A stretch of DNA of 64,000 nucleotides from Pseudoclavibacter terrae (GTDB taxonomy: Bacteria; Actinomycetota; Actinomycetes; Actinomycetales; Microbacteriaceae), in NCBI RefSeq assembly GCF_008831075.1, contig NZ_WBJX01000001.1:540647-604646 (forward strand), read 5' to 3'. Shown one piece after another: positions 34,858 through 43,516 of the stretch; within the stretch, counting starts at the first letter, position 1, and each line of letters opens with the position of its first letter. The notes below the pieces were generated by a model. The model had not been told where the DNA came from and ran no database searches. It worked only from the letters and a program-made list of their open reading frames with translations. A program made the translations under genes and the position numbers.

Positions 34858-35937
34858 GTGGATGCAGGCAGCAGGAGCGGCGCGGGCAAGGCCAGCCGAC
34901 GAGGCGACGACGCTGGGCGCGCAACGGGACGCGAGCCGCGCATCCCATTGCCCAGCGAGCTTCGATACTCCGCGTTCAGCGTCGCCGACGCTCGCGCCGC
35001 GGGCGTCTCCCGCGGACGCCTCAGAAACCGGACAGAGGGACGGCCCTTCCACGGCGTGCGGGTTCCAGAGGTCCTGAGCGCTCCGGGAGAGATCGATCGC
35101 CTGCTCGGCCTCCACGGCGCCCGCGATGAGTTCGAGGCGCTCGCCGAGCGGATGCGGGACCTCGATCGCAGCTATGTGCCGATCATGTCCGCCGTTCAGG
35201 CGTTCGGCGGTGTCTCAGCGGTACGTCTCTGCGGCCTCCCGCTGCCGCTCCGTCTGCTTCGGGACCCGACGGTGCATGTCATCGTGCCGAAAGGGCGAAA
35301 TCCGCCGCGGGCGAGGGGCGTCTCGGCGCGATCCGTTCCGGCGAGGTTCTGGAGCGTCCACGCATTGCGCGGCGCCAGCATCGCGTCGCCTGAGCTCCTG
35401 TACTGTCTGCTGGCGCGCGACCTGAGCGTGCGCGAACTCGTTCAGTTGGGCGACGCGCTGGTCTCCGAAGCAGGCAACTATCCTGGCCGCACGCTGCCGT
35501 GGGCGCTCACGAGCAGGGAACGGCTGACTGCGGCAGTCGACGCGTGGGCGGGATGCGCGGGGGCGGCGCCACTCCGAGCCGCCACGGGGCTGCTTCGGGA
35601 TGGCGTCGAGTCGCCGTGGGAGACGGTGACACGTCTCGTGCTGGTTGAATCCGGGTATCCCGAGCCTGCGGTGAACTTCCAGCTCATGTCGGGGATGCGC
35701 AAGATCGCTCGCCTCGATCTCGCCGATCTGCGCGCGCGCATTGCGTACGAGTACGACGGGGACGGCCATCGGAAGGACAAGCGCCAGTGGCGTCTCGATG
35801 TCACGCGCAGTCGTGAGATCCAGGGTGAGCGCTGGAGCCACGTCCGCCTCACGGTGGCTGATCTGGAGCCGGCCACCGGTTTGGAGACCTTCACGTCCTA
35901 CGCGCACCGACTCCGAGCCGAGCGGCTTGCCGGATGA
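34858..35937 (+). CDS. DUF559/AbiEi-like protein with Vsr-type nuclease fold
   Basis: A 359-residue protein. The first 30 or so residues are basic; a winged-helix-like segment follows (SVADARAAGVSRGRLRN), then a middle region (MSAVQAFGGVSAVRLCGLPLPL; SPELLYCLLARDLSVRELVQLGD) like AbiEi/DUF2774-type proteins, and a C-terminal DUF559 part of the restriction-endonuclease fold: ARLDLADLRARIAYEYDGDGH, then RWSHVRLTVADLEP. Acidic residues in YEYDGDGH are candidate metal ligands. Related proteins are very common and multi-copy in actinobacteria; role unproven, perhaps antitoxin or nucleic-acid cleavage. A frameshifted paralogue is at 21779. It is flanked by repeat copies C and D. Start is a GTG at 34858; no Shine-Dalgarno is evident, so the true start may be further in. 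Confidence 0.75.
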   Translation: MDAGSRSGAGKASRRGDDAGRATGREPRIPLPSELRYSAFSVADARAAGVSRGRLRNRTEGRPFHGVRVPEVLSAPGEIDRLLGLHGARDEFEALAERMRDLDRSYVPIMSAVQAFGGVSAVRLCGLPLPLRLLRDPTVHVIVPKGRNPPRARGVSARSVPARFWSVHALRGASIASPELLYCLLARDLSVRELVQLGDALVSEAGNYPGRTLPWALTSRERLTAAVDAWAGCAGAAPLRAATGLLRDGVESPWETVTRLVLVESGYPEPAVNFQLMSGMRKIARLDLADLRARIAYEYDGDGHRKDKRQWRLDVTRSREIQGERWSHVRLTVADLEPATGLETFTSYAHRLRAERLAG

Positions 35938-35949
35938 CGTGCGCGCGGG

Positions 35950-36012
35950 GATCAGCGTTGTGGCAAAGCGTCGTCAGTGTTCAGCGGAGCTGCAACTTTC
36001 CACAACTCTGCA
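35950..36012. repeat. Palindromic repeat copy D
   Basis: Begins GATCAGCGTTGTGG and ends CCACAACTCTGCAG; inside, AAAG and CTTT extend the pairing of the arms. It occupies the gap between the convergent DUF559 and nei2 genes, as copy A does between putP and the amidase gene. It may also act as their terminator. Confidence 0.75.
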
Positions 36013-36024
36013 GAGGGTGCGGAT

Positions 36025-36055
<31 letters not shown>

Positions 36056-36829
36056 TCACGGGGCGGGCTGGCAGCTGGGGCACCAGGCGGCGACGCGCTC
36101 CCTGCCCTGCAGGCCGCGGCGGATGCGTGTTCCGCAGCGCAAGCACGGTTTGCCGTACCTGCCGTAGACATACGTTCGCTTCCCCGGACGCAGGTCCCCG
36201 GTCGTCGTCCGCTCCACCCGGTCGCGGTTCGCGACGATGAGCTTGTGGCCCAGCTCGACGAGCCGGTCGAGGTCGCCGGCCCCGGAGACGGGGGTGTGCG
36301 GGTGCAGGCCGCGCAGGAACAGCAGCTCGGTCACGTACACGTTCCCGAGGCCTGCGAGGTTCCGCTGCTCGAGGAGCGCGCCGGCCAGTTCCGCGTCCGG
36401 CTCGCGCCGAAGGTTCTCCACCGCGAGGGCCGCATCCCAGGAGTCGCCGAGCAGGTCGGGGCCGAGGTGGCCGACCGCATCCTCCTCGTCGTCGCGCGAC
36501 AGCATCTCGACAACCGGCAGCTCGAAACCCACGGCGGTTCCGGCGGCGGTGCCGAGGACGACTCTCGCGAGGTAGTCAGGGCGGGGCCACCTCCCACCGA
36601 GCTGCACGAGCTGCCAGCTGCCGTCCATGCCGAGGTGCGTGTGCAGGGTGTGCTCGCCGATGCGCGTCAGCAGGTGCTTGCCTCGCGGCACGACCCCGTC
36701 GACGGTGAGGCCGCTGAGGTCGAGCGCCGCATACTTCGGGACCCGCAGCTCGAAGCGGGTCAGCTGCCGGCCGGCCAGGGCGCGGTTCAGGCGGGTCGCT
36801 GCGCGGTAGACGGTGTCACCTTCCGGCAT
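36056..36829 (-). CDS. nei: Fpg/Nei family DNA glycosylase (endonuclease VIII-like, Nei2)
   Basis: A 257-residue base-excision repair enzyme. The mature N-terminus PEGDTVYRAA, with catalytic Pro2 and Glu3, marks the Nei branch (Fpg has PELPEV). The helix-two-turn-helix is LLEQRNLAGLGNVYVTE, and the C-terminal zinc finger is C-x2-C...C-x2-C (CLRCGTRIRRGL then WCPSC). It removes oxidised pyrimidines and cuts at abasic sites. Start is the ATG at 36829 because the Pro-Glu must follow Met directly. It overlaps the pentapeptide-repeat gene by 14 bases and belongs to the lhr unit; in mycobacteria nei2 and lhr are also neighbours, which supports a shared repair role. Confidence 0.92.
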   Translation of the reverse strand: MPEGDTVYRAATRLNRALAGRQLTRFELRVPKYAALDLSGLTVDGVVPRGKHLLTRIGEHTLHTHLGMDGSWQLVQLGGRWPRPDYLARVVLGTAAGTAVGFELPVVEMLSRDDEEDAVGHLGPDLLGDSWDAALAVENLRREPDAELAGALLEQRNLAGLGNVYVTELLFLRGLHPHTPVSGAGDLDRLVELGHKLIVANRDRVERTTTGDLRPGKRTYVYGRYGKPCLRCGTRIRRGLQGRERVAAWCPSCQPAP

Positions 36830-37508
36830 CACGCACCTCGATGCCGAGGTGTGCCGCGAGGTGGGGAGCAAGCGCCTCGAGCTGGGAGGGCGTCACCGTG
36901 ACGCCGCGGAGCCCCTCGAGACCCGTGATGGTCGAGAACTCCAGGCCGCGCAGGTCGACGTGCTCGAGGCGTGCGCCCGTGACATCGAGGATGCCGGTGC
37001 GACTCTCCGTGAACGCGACGCGCTTCGCCGTGGCGCCGCCCAGGTCGATCTCGTCGAACGCGCAGTCCGCGAACTGCACGTCGGTCAGGGTGGAGCCTCG
37101 CAGGTTCACGTAGCCGAGACGATTGTCGCGGAACTCGACATTCTGGAGGTCGCTCTCGTGGAGGTCGGCCGAGCCGAGCCGCGAGGCCGACCACGAGACG
37201 GAGCGGAACGACTGCCGCTGTCCCTGGACGACGGGCACCTCGACGCGCTCCAGCACGCACTCGCTCACCCGCCCCGAGTGGAGCAGGAGCCTGCGGGCGG
37301 TGAGCCCCTCGATGCGGCACTCGGAGAAGGTCACGCCGGCGGCGTCGATCTCCTCACCCTGCACGTCGACGAAGTGCTGCAGCTCGTGGACCCGCGCTGT
37401 CGCGAAGTCCACGGCACGCGCCTCGTCGAGTTCCGGCAGGAACGGTGCCTCGATCCTCGCCTCGGTGCCGCCTGTCCTGCTTCCTCGTCGTCCGCGTGCT
37501 GCTGCCAA
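36816..37508 (-). CDS. Pentapeptide-repeat protein
   Basis: A 230-residue protein. From about residue 105 the sequence follows the A(D/N)Lxx rhythm: SADLHESDLQNVEFRDNRL, YVNLRGSTLTDVQFADC, then EIDLGGATAKRVAFTES and LDVTGARLEHVDLRG, enough for several coils of a right-handed quadrilateral beta helix. The N-terminal 100 residues are less regular. Relatives such as MfpA and Qnr mimic DNA and bind gyrase, but binding here is not shown. It lies between lhr (30 bases upstream) and nei2 (14-base overlap), suggesting co-expression with DNA repair functions. Confidence 0.8.
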   Translation of the reverse strand: MAAARGRRGSRTGGTEARIEAPFLPELDEARAVDFATARVHELQHFVDVQGEEIDAAGVTFSECRIEGLTARRLLLHSGRVSECVLERVEVPVVQGQRQSFRSVSWSASRLGSADLHESDLQNVEFRDNRLGYVNLRGSTLTDVQFADCAFDEIDLGGATAKRVAFTESRTGILDVTGARLEHVDLRGLEFSTITGLEGLRGVTVTPSQLEALAPHLAAHLGIEVRDAGR

Positions 37509-37538
37509 TGCGTTTCCTTTCCGTCGTGGTGTTGGGGG

Positions 37539-40500
37539 TCAATTGCCGGGGCGCATCCGCAGGCCGCGGGTCGTGAGCGAGAACCCACCCTCCTGCAGCA
37601 TGCTCGCGAGGGGCGTCTCGAGCACGAACGTGCCATCGACGCGCTCGATCACGAGGTTCGGGATGCGTGCGCGCCGCACGGTCTCGGCGAGCGAACGGGC
37701 GGCCGCACGGAGGACGTCGTCCGAGTCGGTGAAGGTGAGCAGCGTCTTCCCGCCGCGTTCGACGTACAGGGCGAGGTCTCCGTCGACCATCGTGACGAGC
37801 CCGCCCGCCTTCCTGCCTGGCCGGTGCTTGGTCTGCGACTCCTCGGCGTCCGGCCAGGCGAGGGCCGCGCCGTACGGGTTCGCGGGGTCGGTGGCGGCGA
37901 GCGTGAGCGTCTGGAAGCGCTTCTCGCCGTCGAGCTCGAGCGTGAAGCTCCGCAGGCGGTCGACGGCGCCGACCGTCGAGAACTGGGCGGCGCCGAGCTT
38001 CTCGATGAAGTACCCGCGCCTGGCCTTGCCGGATTCCTCGAAGCGAGCGAGGACGCGGTACACGAGGGCGAACCCGCCGAGCACCTCTTCGGCCATGACG
38101 CTGCCCCGGGTCACGATGCCGTAGCGATCGAGGAGGAGGTCGCCGATGGCGAGGCCCCGCTCGGTGGCGTCGCTCACGCCGTTCAGCCCGAGGGTCCATC
38201 TGCCGCTCGTGTGCGGCTGGGAGGGGGCGGGGCGCTGGGATGCGAAGGCGGATGCGGTGGGGCTGCCGGTGGAGTCGCTCGGCGCCATGGCGACGCGGCC
38301 GCGGTAGAGCCTGCCGCGGGCGGCGCGGCTCGGGGCTCGGTGCGCGGAGGTGCTGGCAGAGCCGGGACCACCGGAGAGGAGGGCGCGCAGCGGCGCGAGG
38401 GTGTCGTTGGTCACGCGTCCCTGCCAGACGAGCGCCCAGAGGGCGTCGGAGAGCTCGCGGTCGCTGATCGACTCGGGTTCGAGCATCAGGCGGACGTGCC
38501 TCGACAGCTGGGGGAAGAAACCGGGGCCCGAGCCGGCGAGCGCGTCGAGGAGGTGCCGGCCGCGCGCATCCGGCTCGCCCTCGGGCTGGTCGGGAAGCGT
38601 GAGGTGCGCCGTGTCTGCCAGGTGCAGGCTGATCCATCCATCGCTCGAGCCGATGGCTCCGTGCCCTCGCCACAGCACCTCGCCGGCGGTTGTGAGCTCG
38701 TCGAGCATGCTGGGGTGGTAGTCCCGGACCCGGGCGGGCAGGATGAGCGTCTCGAGTGCGGATGCGGGGACGGGTACTCCCGCGAGCTGGTCGATGACGG
38801 TGATGAGGCCGTCGATGCCGCGCAGGTCGCCGCCGACGTGCTGCCAGGCTGGCAGGAATCTGGCGAAGGCGGAGTGGTCGACCGGTTCGATCTCGCTGCG
38901 GAGCGCGGCGAGGGAGCGGGCCCGGAGTCGTTTGAGCACGGTCTCGTCGACCCACTCGGAGCCCTCGCGGTCTGGGCGGAACTCGCCCTCGACGACGCGG
39001 CGGGCCAGCTCGAGACGGGTGAGCGCCTCACGCACGACGGCCTGCCCGGTGCCGTAGCGCTCTGCGACCTCGGCGACGGAGAATGGCCCGTGCGAGCGCG
39101 CGTAGCGGGAGACGAGATCGCCGACCGGGTCGTCGACGGGGTCGATGAAGGCGACAGGGACACCGATCGGCAGCGCCACTCCGAGCGCGTCGCGGAGCCT
39201 GCTGGCGTCCTCGATCGCGGCGATGCGCTCGACGCCGGCGATGCGCACACGGAGGGCGCGCTTGGCGCTGATGAGCTCCGCCGCGTACTGCTCGGCGACC
39301 TCGATGCTCGCGCCGGGCCGTGTCTCGCCGGCCGCTTCGCTCTCCTCCCGTTCCTCGTCGTGCTCGCCGCCCGGCGCCTCGAGCTCGTCGGTGCCCCGAA
39401 GGTCGTCGCCGAGCAGACGCTCGGCGATCTCCTCGACGCTGATGGGCCCGAGCACACGCAGCAGGTCGGCGACGCCTTCAGCATCGCGGGCCCGCCGGTC
39501 CGGTGCCGTGCGCTGCAGCTCAGCCTCGAGTCTGGCGATGACATTGGCGTCGAGGAGCTCGCGCAGCTCGACTCGACCGAGCAGGTCTGCCAGGAGGCTC
39601 GTGTCGAGTGCCAGCGCGGCCGCCCGGCGCTCCGCGAGTGGGCTGTCGCCCTCGTACATGAACGCACCCACGTAGCCGAACAGCAGCGTTCGCGCGAACG
39701 GCGAGGCCTGCTCCGTGGTGACGTCGACGAGGCGGACCTCGCGCCCGGCGATGCGCTTGGCGAGATCGACCAGCGCGTCGAGGTCGTAGACGTCGTGCAG
39801 CACCTCTCGAACGGCTTCGAGGATGATCGGGAACGTCGGGTACTGCTTGGCGACGTCGAGCAGCTGTGCCGCCTTCTGTCGCTGCTGCCAGAGCGGGGAA
39901 CGCTTGCCGGGGTTGAGCCGGGGGAGCAGCAGCGCCCGGGCCGCGGCCTCGCGGAAGCGCGAGGCGAAGAGCGCGGAGCCGCCCACCTCGCGTGCCACGA
40001 TCTGCTCGATCTCGTCGGCTTCGAGGGCGAACAGCTCGGCTCCGGGCGGTTCGGCGTCGCCTTCGGGGATGCGAACGATGATGCCGTCATCGCTTGCGAC
40101 GACTCCGCCGTCGAGTCCGTACTGGTCCCGGATGCGCGCGGCGACGATGAGACCCCACGGCGAGTGGACGGGGGAGCCGTACGGGGAGTGCAGGATGATG
40201 CGCCAGTCGCCGAGCTCGTCCCGAGTGCGCTCGACGATGAGCGTGTGGTCGCTCGGCACCTGCCCCGTCGCGTCCTGCTGCTCGCGAACGTAGGCGACGG
40301 CGTTCTGCACGGCGTTGTCGTCCATGAGCGTCGAGAGCGCTTCCGGCACGCGCCCCTTGGCGGCGATCTCGCGGGTGATGGCGCCGATGGCCTGTCCGAG
40401 CTCGGAGGGGCGTCCGAGTGCGTCCCCGGTCCAGAAGGGCAGTCGCCCCGGCTGGCCGTAGGCGGGGGTCACGAGGACACGATCGAACGTGATCTCGGCG

Positions 40501-42461
40501 ATGCGCCAGCTCGTCGCGCCGAGGGCGAAGATGTCGCCGACTCGCGATTCGTAGACCATCTCCTCGTCGAGCTCGCCGACGCGGCGCGGGCCGCGCTGCG
40601 CGTCGGCGTCTTCGGACCCGGCGAGGAAGACCCCGAAGAGCCCTCGGTCTGGGATGGTGCCGCCCGAGGTCACCGCCAGCCGGGCGGCGCCCGGTCGGCC
40701 CGTGAGTCGACCGAGATCGCGGTCCCACACGAGGCGGGGCCGCAGCTCGGAGAACTGGTCGGACGGGTACTTGCCGGAGAGGAGGTCGAGCGTCGCCTCG
40801 AACAGGGGGCGCGACAGCGAGGCGAACGGGGCCGAGCGGCGGACGAGGTCGAACCACTCCTCGACGTCGAGGTCCTCGATGGCGGCGGCCGCGATGGTCT
40901 GCTGGGCGAGCACGTCGAGCGGGTTGGCGAGCACGCGCATCCGCTCGATCTGCCCTGTCACCATGCGGGAGGCGAGCACGGAGGAGTGCAGTACGTCTGC
41001 CCGGTGCTTGGGGAAGATCGTGCCCTCCGAGGTCTCGCCGACCTGGTGCCCGGCGCGGCCGACCCGTTGGAGGCCGCTCGCGACCGACGGCGGCGACTCG
41101 ACCTGCACGACGAGGTCGACGTCGCCCATGTCGATGCCGAGCTCAAGGCTCGAGGTCGCGACGACGCAGCGCAGCGTGCCGCTCTTGAGCGCGTTCTCGA
41201 CCTCGGCGCGAGACTCCTTCGAGACGGAGCCGTGGTGGGCGCGTGCAAACGACAGCGGGGCGCCGGCGGACTGGCCTGCCTGTCCCATCGCCTCTGCAGG
41301 CGGCCGCTTCGGGTCTGGCTTGGGCTTGGCGCTGTGGTCGCCGGAGGACCAGCGCACACCGGGTGCCGCGGCACCGTACGGGGCGTCGGCCTGGGCGGCC
41401 TCGATCGACGGGGCGTCGACCGCCGCGCGCTCCTCCGCGATCTCGTTGAGCCGCGCCGTGAGGCGCTCGGCGAGTCGCCGTGAGTTGACGAACACGATCG
41501 TGGAGCGGTGCGACTCGACGAGGTCGGCGATGGACTCCTCGATGTGCGGCCACACGGAGCCGCTCTCCTCTGCGTCGACCTTCGGATCCCGCAGGGTCCC
41601 CGCGGCGGCGCCCGCTTCGAAGTCGGCGAACGGGTCGGCGTCGCCGATGGCACCGGATGCGTCGGCGGAGGTCGGCGTGGCAGCCCCTGCCCTGGTCATC
41701 CCGATGTCGCTGAGGTCTTCGACCGGGACGCGCACCTCGAGCTTGAACGTCTTCGTGCTCGGCGGCGCGACGACCTTGACGGGCGCGTTGCCGGCGAGGA
41801 AGCGCGACATCTCGTCGAGCGGACGCACGGTCGCCGAGAGCCCGATGCGCTGCGCCGGCTTGTCGAGGAGCGCGTCGAGCCGCTCGAGCGTCAGCGCCAT
41901 GTGGGCTCCGCGCTTGCTCGAGGCGACGGCGTGCACCTCATCGATGATGACGGTGGTCACGCCGGTGAGCGTCTTCCGCGCCTGGGAGGTGAGCATGAGG
42001 TAGAGCGACTCTGGCGTCGTGATGAGGATGTCTGGCGGGTTGCGCAGCTGCTGCCTGCGCTCGGCCGGGGTCGTGTCGCCGGAGCGCACGCCCACGCGGA
42101 TGTCTGGAGCGATGGCACCGAGCCGCCTCGCCGTCTGCGTGATGCCGACGAGCGGCGAGTGCAGGTTGCGTTCGACGTCGACGCCGAGGGCCTTGAGGGG
42201 AGACAGGTACACGACTCGGGTGCGACGCTCGGCGTTCGGCTCCGAACTCTGCGCGCCGCGTTCGGCGGCCAGCTGGTCGATCGCCCAGAGGAACGCGCTG
42301 AGCGTCTTGCCCGAACCGGTCGGTGCCACGACGAGCGTGTGGTGGCCGTCGGCGATCTCGCGCCAGGATGCGTCCTGGACGGCAGTGGGGCCGACGAAGG
42401 CGCCTTGGAACCATTCCCGCGTGGCGGGTGAGAACGCATCCAGCGCGGTCGATTTCGGCAT
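37539..42461 (-). CDS. lhr: Large ATP-dependent helicase Lhr
   Basis: A 1640-residue superfamily 2 helicase. Lhr-Core features lie in the first 900 residues: motif I VAPTGSGKT (46-54), DEVH in IIDEVHAVASSKRGAHM, SAT in GLSATVRPL, then VFVNSRRLAERL, SSLELGIDMGDVDLVVQ and QRVGRAGHQ; winged-helix and beta-barrel segments follow. The remaining 700 residues are the C-terminal extension found in actinobacterial and enterobacterial long Lhr proteins, which also associates with glycosylase-like activity in some. It translocates 3' to 5' on DNA and unwinds RNA:DNA hybrids. The ATG at 42461 (MPKSTALDAF) is preferred; one at 42491 is possible. First gene of a repair unit with the pentapeptide gene and nei2. 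Confidence 0.93.
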   Translation of the reverse strand: MPKSTALDAFSPATREWFQGAFVGPTAVQDASWREIADGHHTLVVAPTGSGKTLSAFLWAIDQLAAERGAQSSEPNAERRTRVVYLSPLKALGVDVERNLHSPLVGITQTARRLGAIAPDIRVGVRSGDTTPAERRQQLRNPPDILITTPESLYLMLTSQARKTLTGVTTVIIDEVHAVASSKRGAHMALTLERLDALLDKPAQRIGLSATVRPLDEMSRFLAGNAPVKVVAPPSTKTFKLEVRVPVEDLSDIGMTRAGAATPTSADASGAIGDADPFADFEAGAAAGTLRDPKVDAEESGSVWPHIEESIADLVESHRSTIVFVNSRRLAERLTARLNEIAEERAAVDAPSIEAAQADAPYGAAAPGVRWSSGDHSAKPKPDPKRPPAEAMGQAGQSAGAPLSFARAHHGSVSKESRAEVENALKSGTLRCVVATSSLELGIDMGDVDLVVQVESPPSVASGLQRVGRAGHQVGETSEGTIFPKHRADVLHSSVLASRMVTGQIERMRVLANPLDVLAQQTIAAAAIEDLDVEEWFDLVRRSAPFASLSRPLFEATLDLLSGKYPSDQFSELRPRLVWDRDLGRLTGRPGAARLAVTSGGTIPDRGLFGVFLAGSEDADAQRGPRRVGELDEEMVYESRVGDIFALGATSWRIAEITFDRVLVTPAYGQPGRLPFWTGDALGRPSELGQAIGAITREIAAKGRVPEALSTLMDDNAVQNAVAYVREQQDATGQVPSDHTLIVERTRDELGDWRIILHSPYGSPVHSPWGLIVAARIRDQYGLDGGVVASDDGIIVRIPEGDAEPPGAELFALEADEIEQIVAREVGGSALFASRFREAAARALLLPRLNPGKRSPLWQQRQKAAQLLDVAKQYPTFPIILEAVREVLHDVYDLDALVDLAKRIAGREVRLVDVTTEQASPFARTLLFGYVGAFMYEGDSPLAERRAAALALDTSLLADLLGRVELRELLDANVIARLEAELQRTAPDRRARDAEGVADLLRVLGPISVEEIAERLLGDDLRGTDELEAPGGEHDEEREESEAAGETRPGASIEVAEQYAAELISAKRALRVRIAGVERIAAIEDASRLRDALGVALPIGVPVAFIDPVDDPVGDLVSRYARSHGPFSVAEVAERYGTGQAVVREALTRLELARRVVEGEFRPDREGSEWVDETVLKRLRARSLAALRSEIEPVDHSAFARFLPAWQHVGGDLRGIDGLITVIDQLAGVPVPASALETLILPARVRDYHPSMLDELTTAGEVLWRGHGAIGSSDGWISLHLADTAHLTLPDQPEGEPDARGRHLLDALAGSGPGFFPQLSRHVRLMLEPESISDRELSDALWALVWQGRVTNDTLAPLRALLSGGPGSASTSAHRAPSRAARGRLYRGRVAMAPSDSTGSPTASAFASQRPAPSQPHTSGRWTLGLNGVSDATERGLAIGDLLLDRYGIVTRGSVMAEEVLGGFALVYRVLARFEESGKARRGYFIEKLGAAQFSTVGAVDRLRSFTLELDGEKRFQTLTLAATDPANPYGAALAWPDAEESQTKHRPGRKAGGLVTMVDGDLALYVERGGKTLLTFTDSDDVLRAAARSLAETVRRARIPNLVIERVDGTFVLETPLASMLQEGGFSLTTRGLRMRPGN

Positions 42462-42587
42462 GGGGACAACAGAACCACACACCACCGACATCAGCCTTCA
42501 GGAGGACCGGATCAACCCCGCGGAGGACGATCATTCAGCCGTGATGGGTGAAGCTGGGTGCACCACATTCTGAAGGAGTGATCTCAC

Positions 42588-42767
42588 ATGAAGCGTCTTG
42601 TCCGCCCCCGCCGGGGCCGCATGATCGCCGGTGTCTGCGCGGGTATCGCGCAGCGATTCGGCTGGTCGCCGTTCGTCGTCCGCCTGCTCACCGTCCTGTC
42701 AATCCTCATCCCGGGCCCGCAGGTCATCATCTACCTGGCGCTCTGGCTGCTCATCCCGAACGACTAG
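42588..42767 (+). CDS. Small PspC-domain membrane protein
   Basis: A 59-residue protein: MKRLVRPRRGRMIAGVCAGI is the PspC signature (RxxxgrmIaGVcaGia), followed by AQRFGWSPFVVRLLTVLSIL and a hydrophobic helix ending YLALWLLIPND. PspC domains occur in phage-shock envelope-stress proteins and, as stand-alone single-helix proteins, widely in actinobacteria, where they sit in the cytoplasmic membrane. GAAGGAG lies 11 bases before the ATG. It diverges from lhr and its end overlaps the stop of the convergent hydrolase gene by 17 bases. Confidence 0.88.
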   Translation: MKRLVRPRRGRMIAGVCAGIAQRFGWSPFVVRLLTVLSILIPGPQVIIYLALWLLIPND

Positions 42768-43485
42768 CGACGGTCTGGGACGAGACCTGGCCGAGCACCC
42801 GCTCGAGGAACGCCGCCATGAGCGGCAGCTCGGTCTCGGAGACGGCGTGACCGAGGCCCGCCTCGACGTACTTCTCGACGTCGGCGTGGGCCTCCAGCCA
42901 TGCCCCCGTGTGCTCGACGGCGAGCGCTGGGATGACGGTGTCGGCGTCGCCGCGCCCCCAGAAGACGGGCGGACGCGACTGGGCGAGCTCAGCATCCCCC
43001 GGCAGCGTGCCGACGGCGACGAGCCCGGAGATCAGGAGCGCGCCCGCGAACGACCCGGGTCGCTGACGGAGCGCCTGCATGGCGACGATGCTGCCCTGCG
43101 AGTAGCCGAGCAGGGCGATCGGTGCACCCGAGGAGAAGACGCCGAGCCCGTCGAGCAGCTCGAGCAGCGCTGACGCCGCGTCGTTCGCGCCGCGCTCGAG
43201 GCCGAGCTGCGCGTCGGCATCGACGGCGACTTCGCCGGTCATCGGGTCGGCGAAGCGCAGCGGGAACCACTCGCGTCCGCCCTCCGGCTGGACGTGCGGG
43301 GCAGGGACAGAGACGTAGCGGTAGTCGTGCGGCAGCTGGCCGGTGAGGCTCAGGATGTCGGTGCCGTCCGCGCCGTATCCGTGGAGTCCCACGACCAGCG
43401 GGGCCCTGCTCGTGGCCGCCGTCTCGGCGTCGCCGCCGCGCCAGAGGAGTGTCGTGGGGTCGATACCTGTGGATGCAGTGCTCAC
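42751..43485 (-). CDS. Alpha/beta hydrolase of the phospholipase/carboxylesterase family
   Basis: A 244-residue serine hydrolase. LVVGLHGYGADGTD supplies the oxyanion loop, LLGYSQGSIVAMQ the nucleophile elbow GxSxG, FWGRGDADTVIP the Asp, and EAGLGHAVSETEL the His of the triad. The layout is that of YpfH/carboxylesterase Est family proteins, acting on short acyl esters in the cytoplasm. Start is uncertain: GTG at 43485 or ATG at 43500; neither has a strong ribosome site. Divergent from the DUF4916 gene with about 30 bases between starts. Natural substrate unknown. Confidence 0.85.
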   Translation of the reverse strand: MSTASTGIDPTTLLWRGGDAETAATSRAPLVVGLHGYGADGTDILSLTGQLPHDYRYVSVPAPHVQPEGGREWFPLRFADPMTGEVAVDADAQLGLERGANDAASALLELLDGLGVFSSGAPIALLGYSQGSIVAMQALRQRPGSFAGALLISGLVAVGTLPGDAELAQSRPPVFWGRGDADTVIPALAVEHTGAWLEAHADVEKYVEAGLGHAVSETELPLMAAFLERVLGQVSSQTVASRSG

Positions 43486-43516
43486 CCGGGAAACATACAT
43501 GGTCCACAATGGGGTC

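Noticed and set aside
36813-41483. Plus-strand open frame of 1556 codons
   Set aside because: Antisense to lhr with its full helicase motifs; composition (Glu, Arg, Val, Gly rich) is that of a shadow frame.
42460-42573. Possible 37-codon peptide divergent from the lhr start
   Set aside because: No ribosome site and no recognisable sequence; overlaps the lhr start codon. Could be revisited if conserved.
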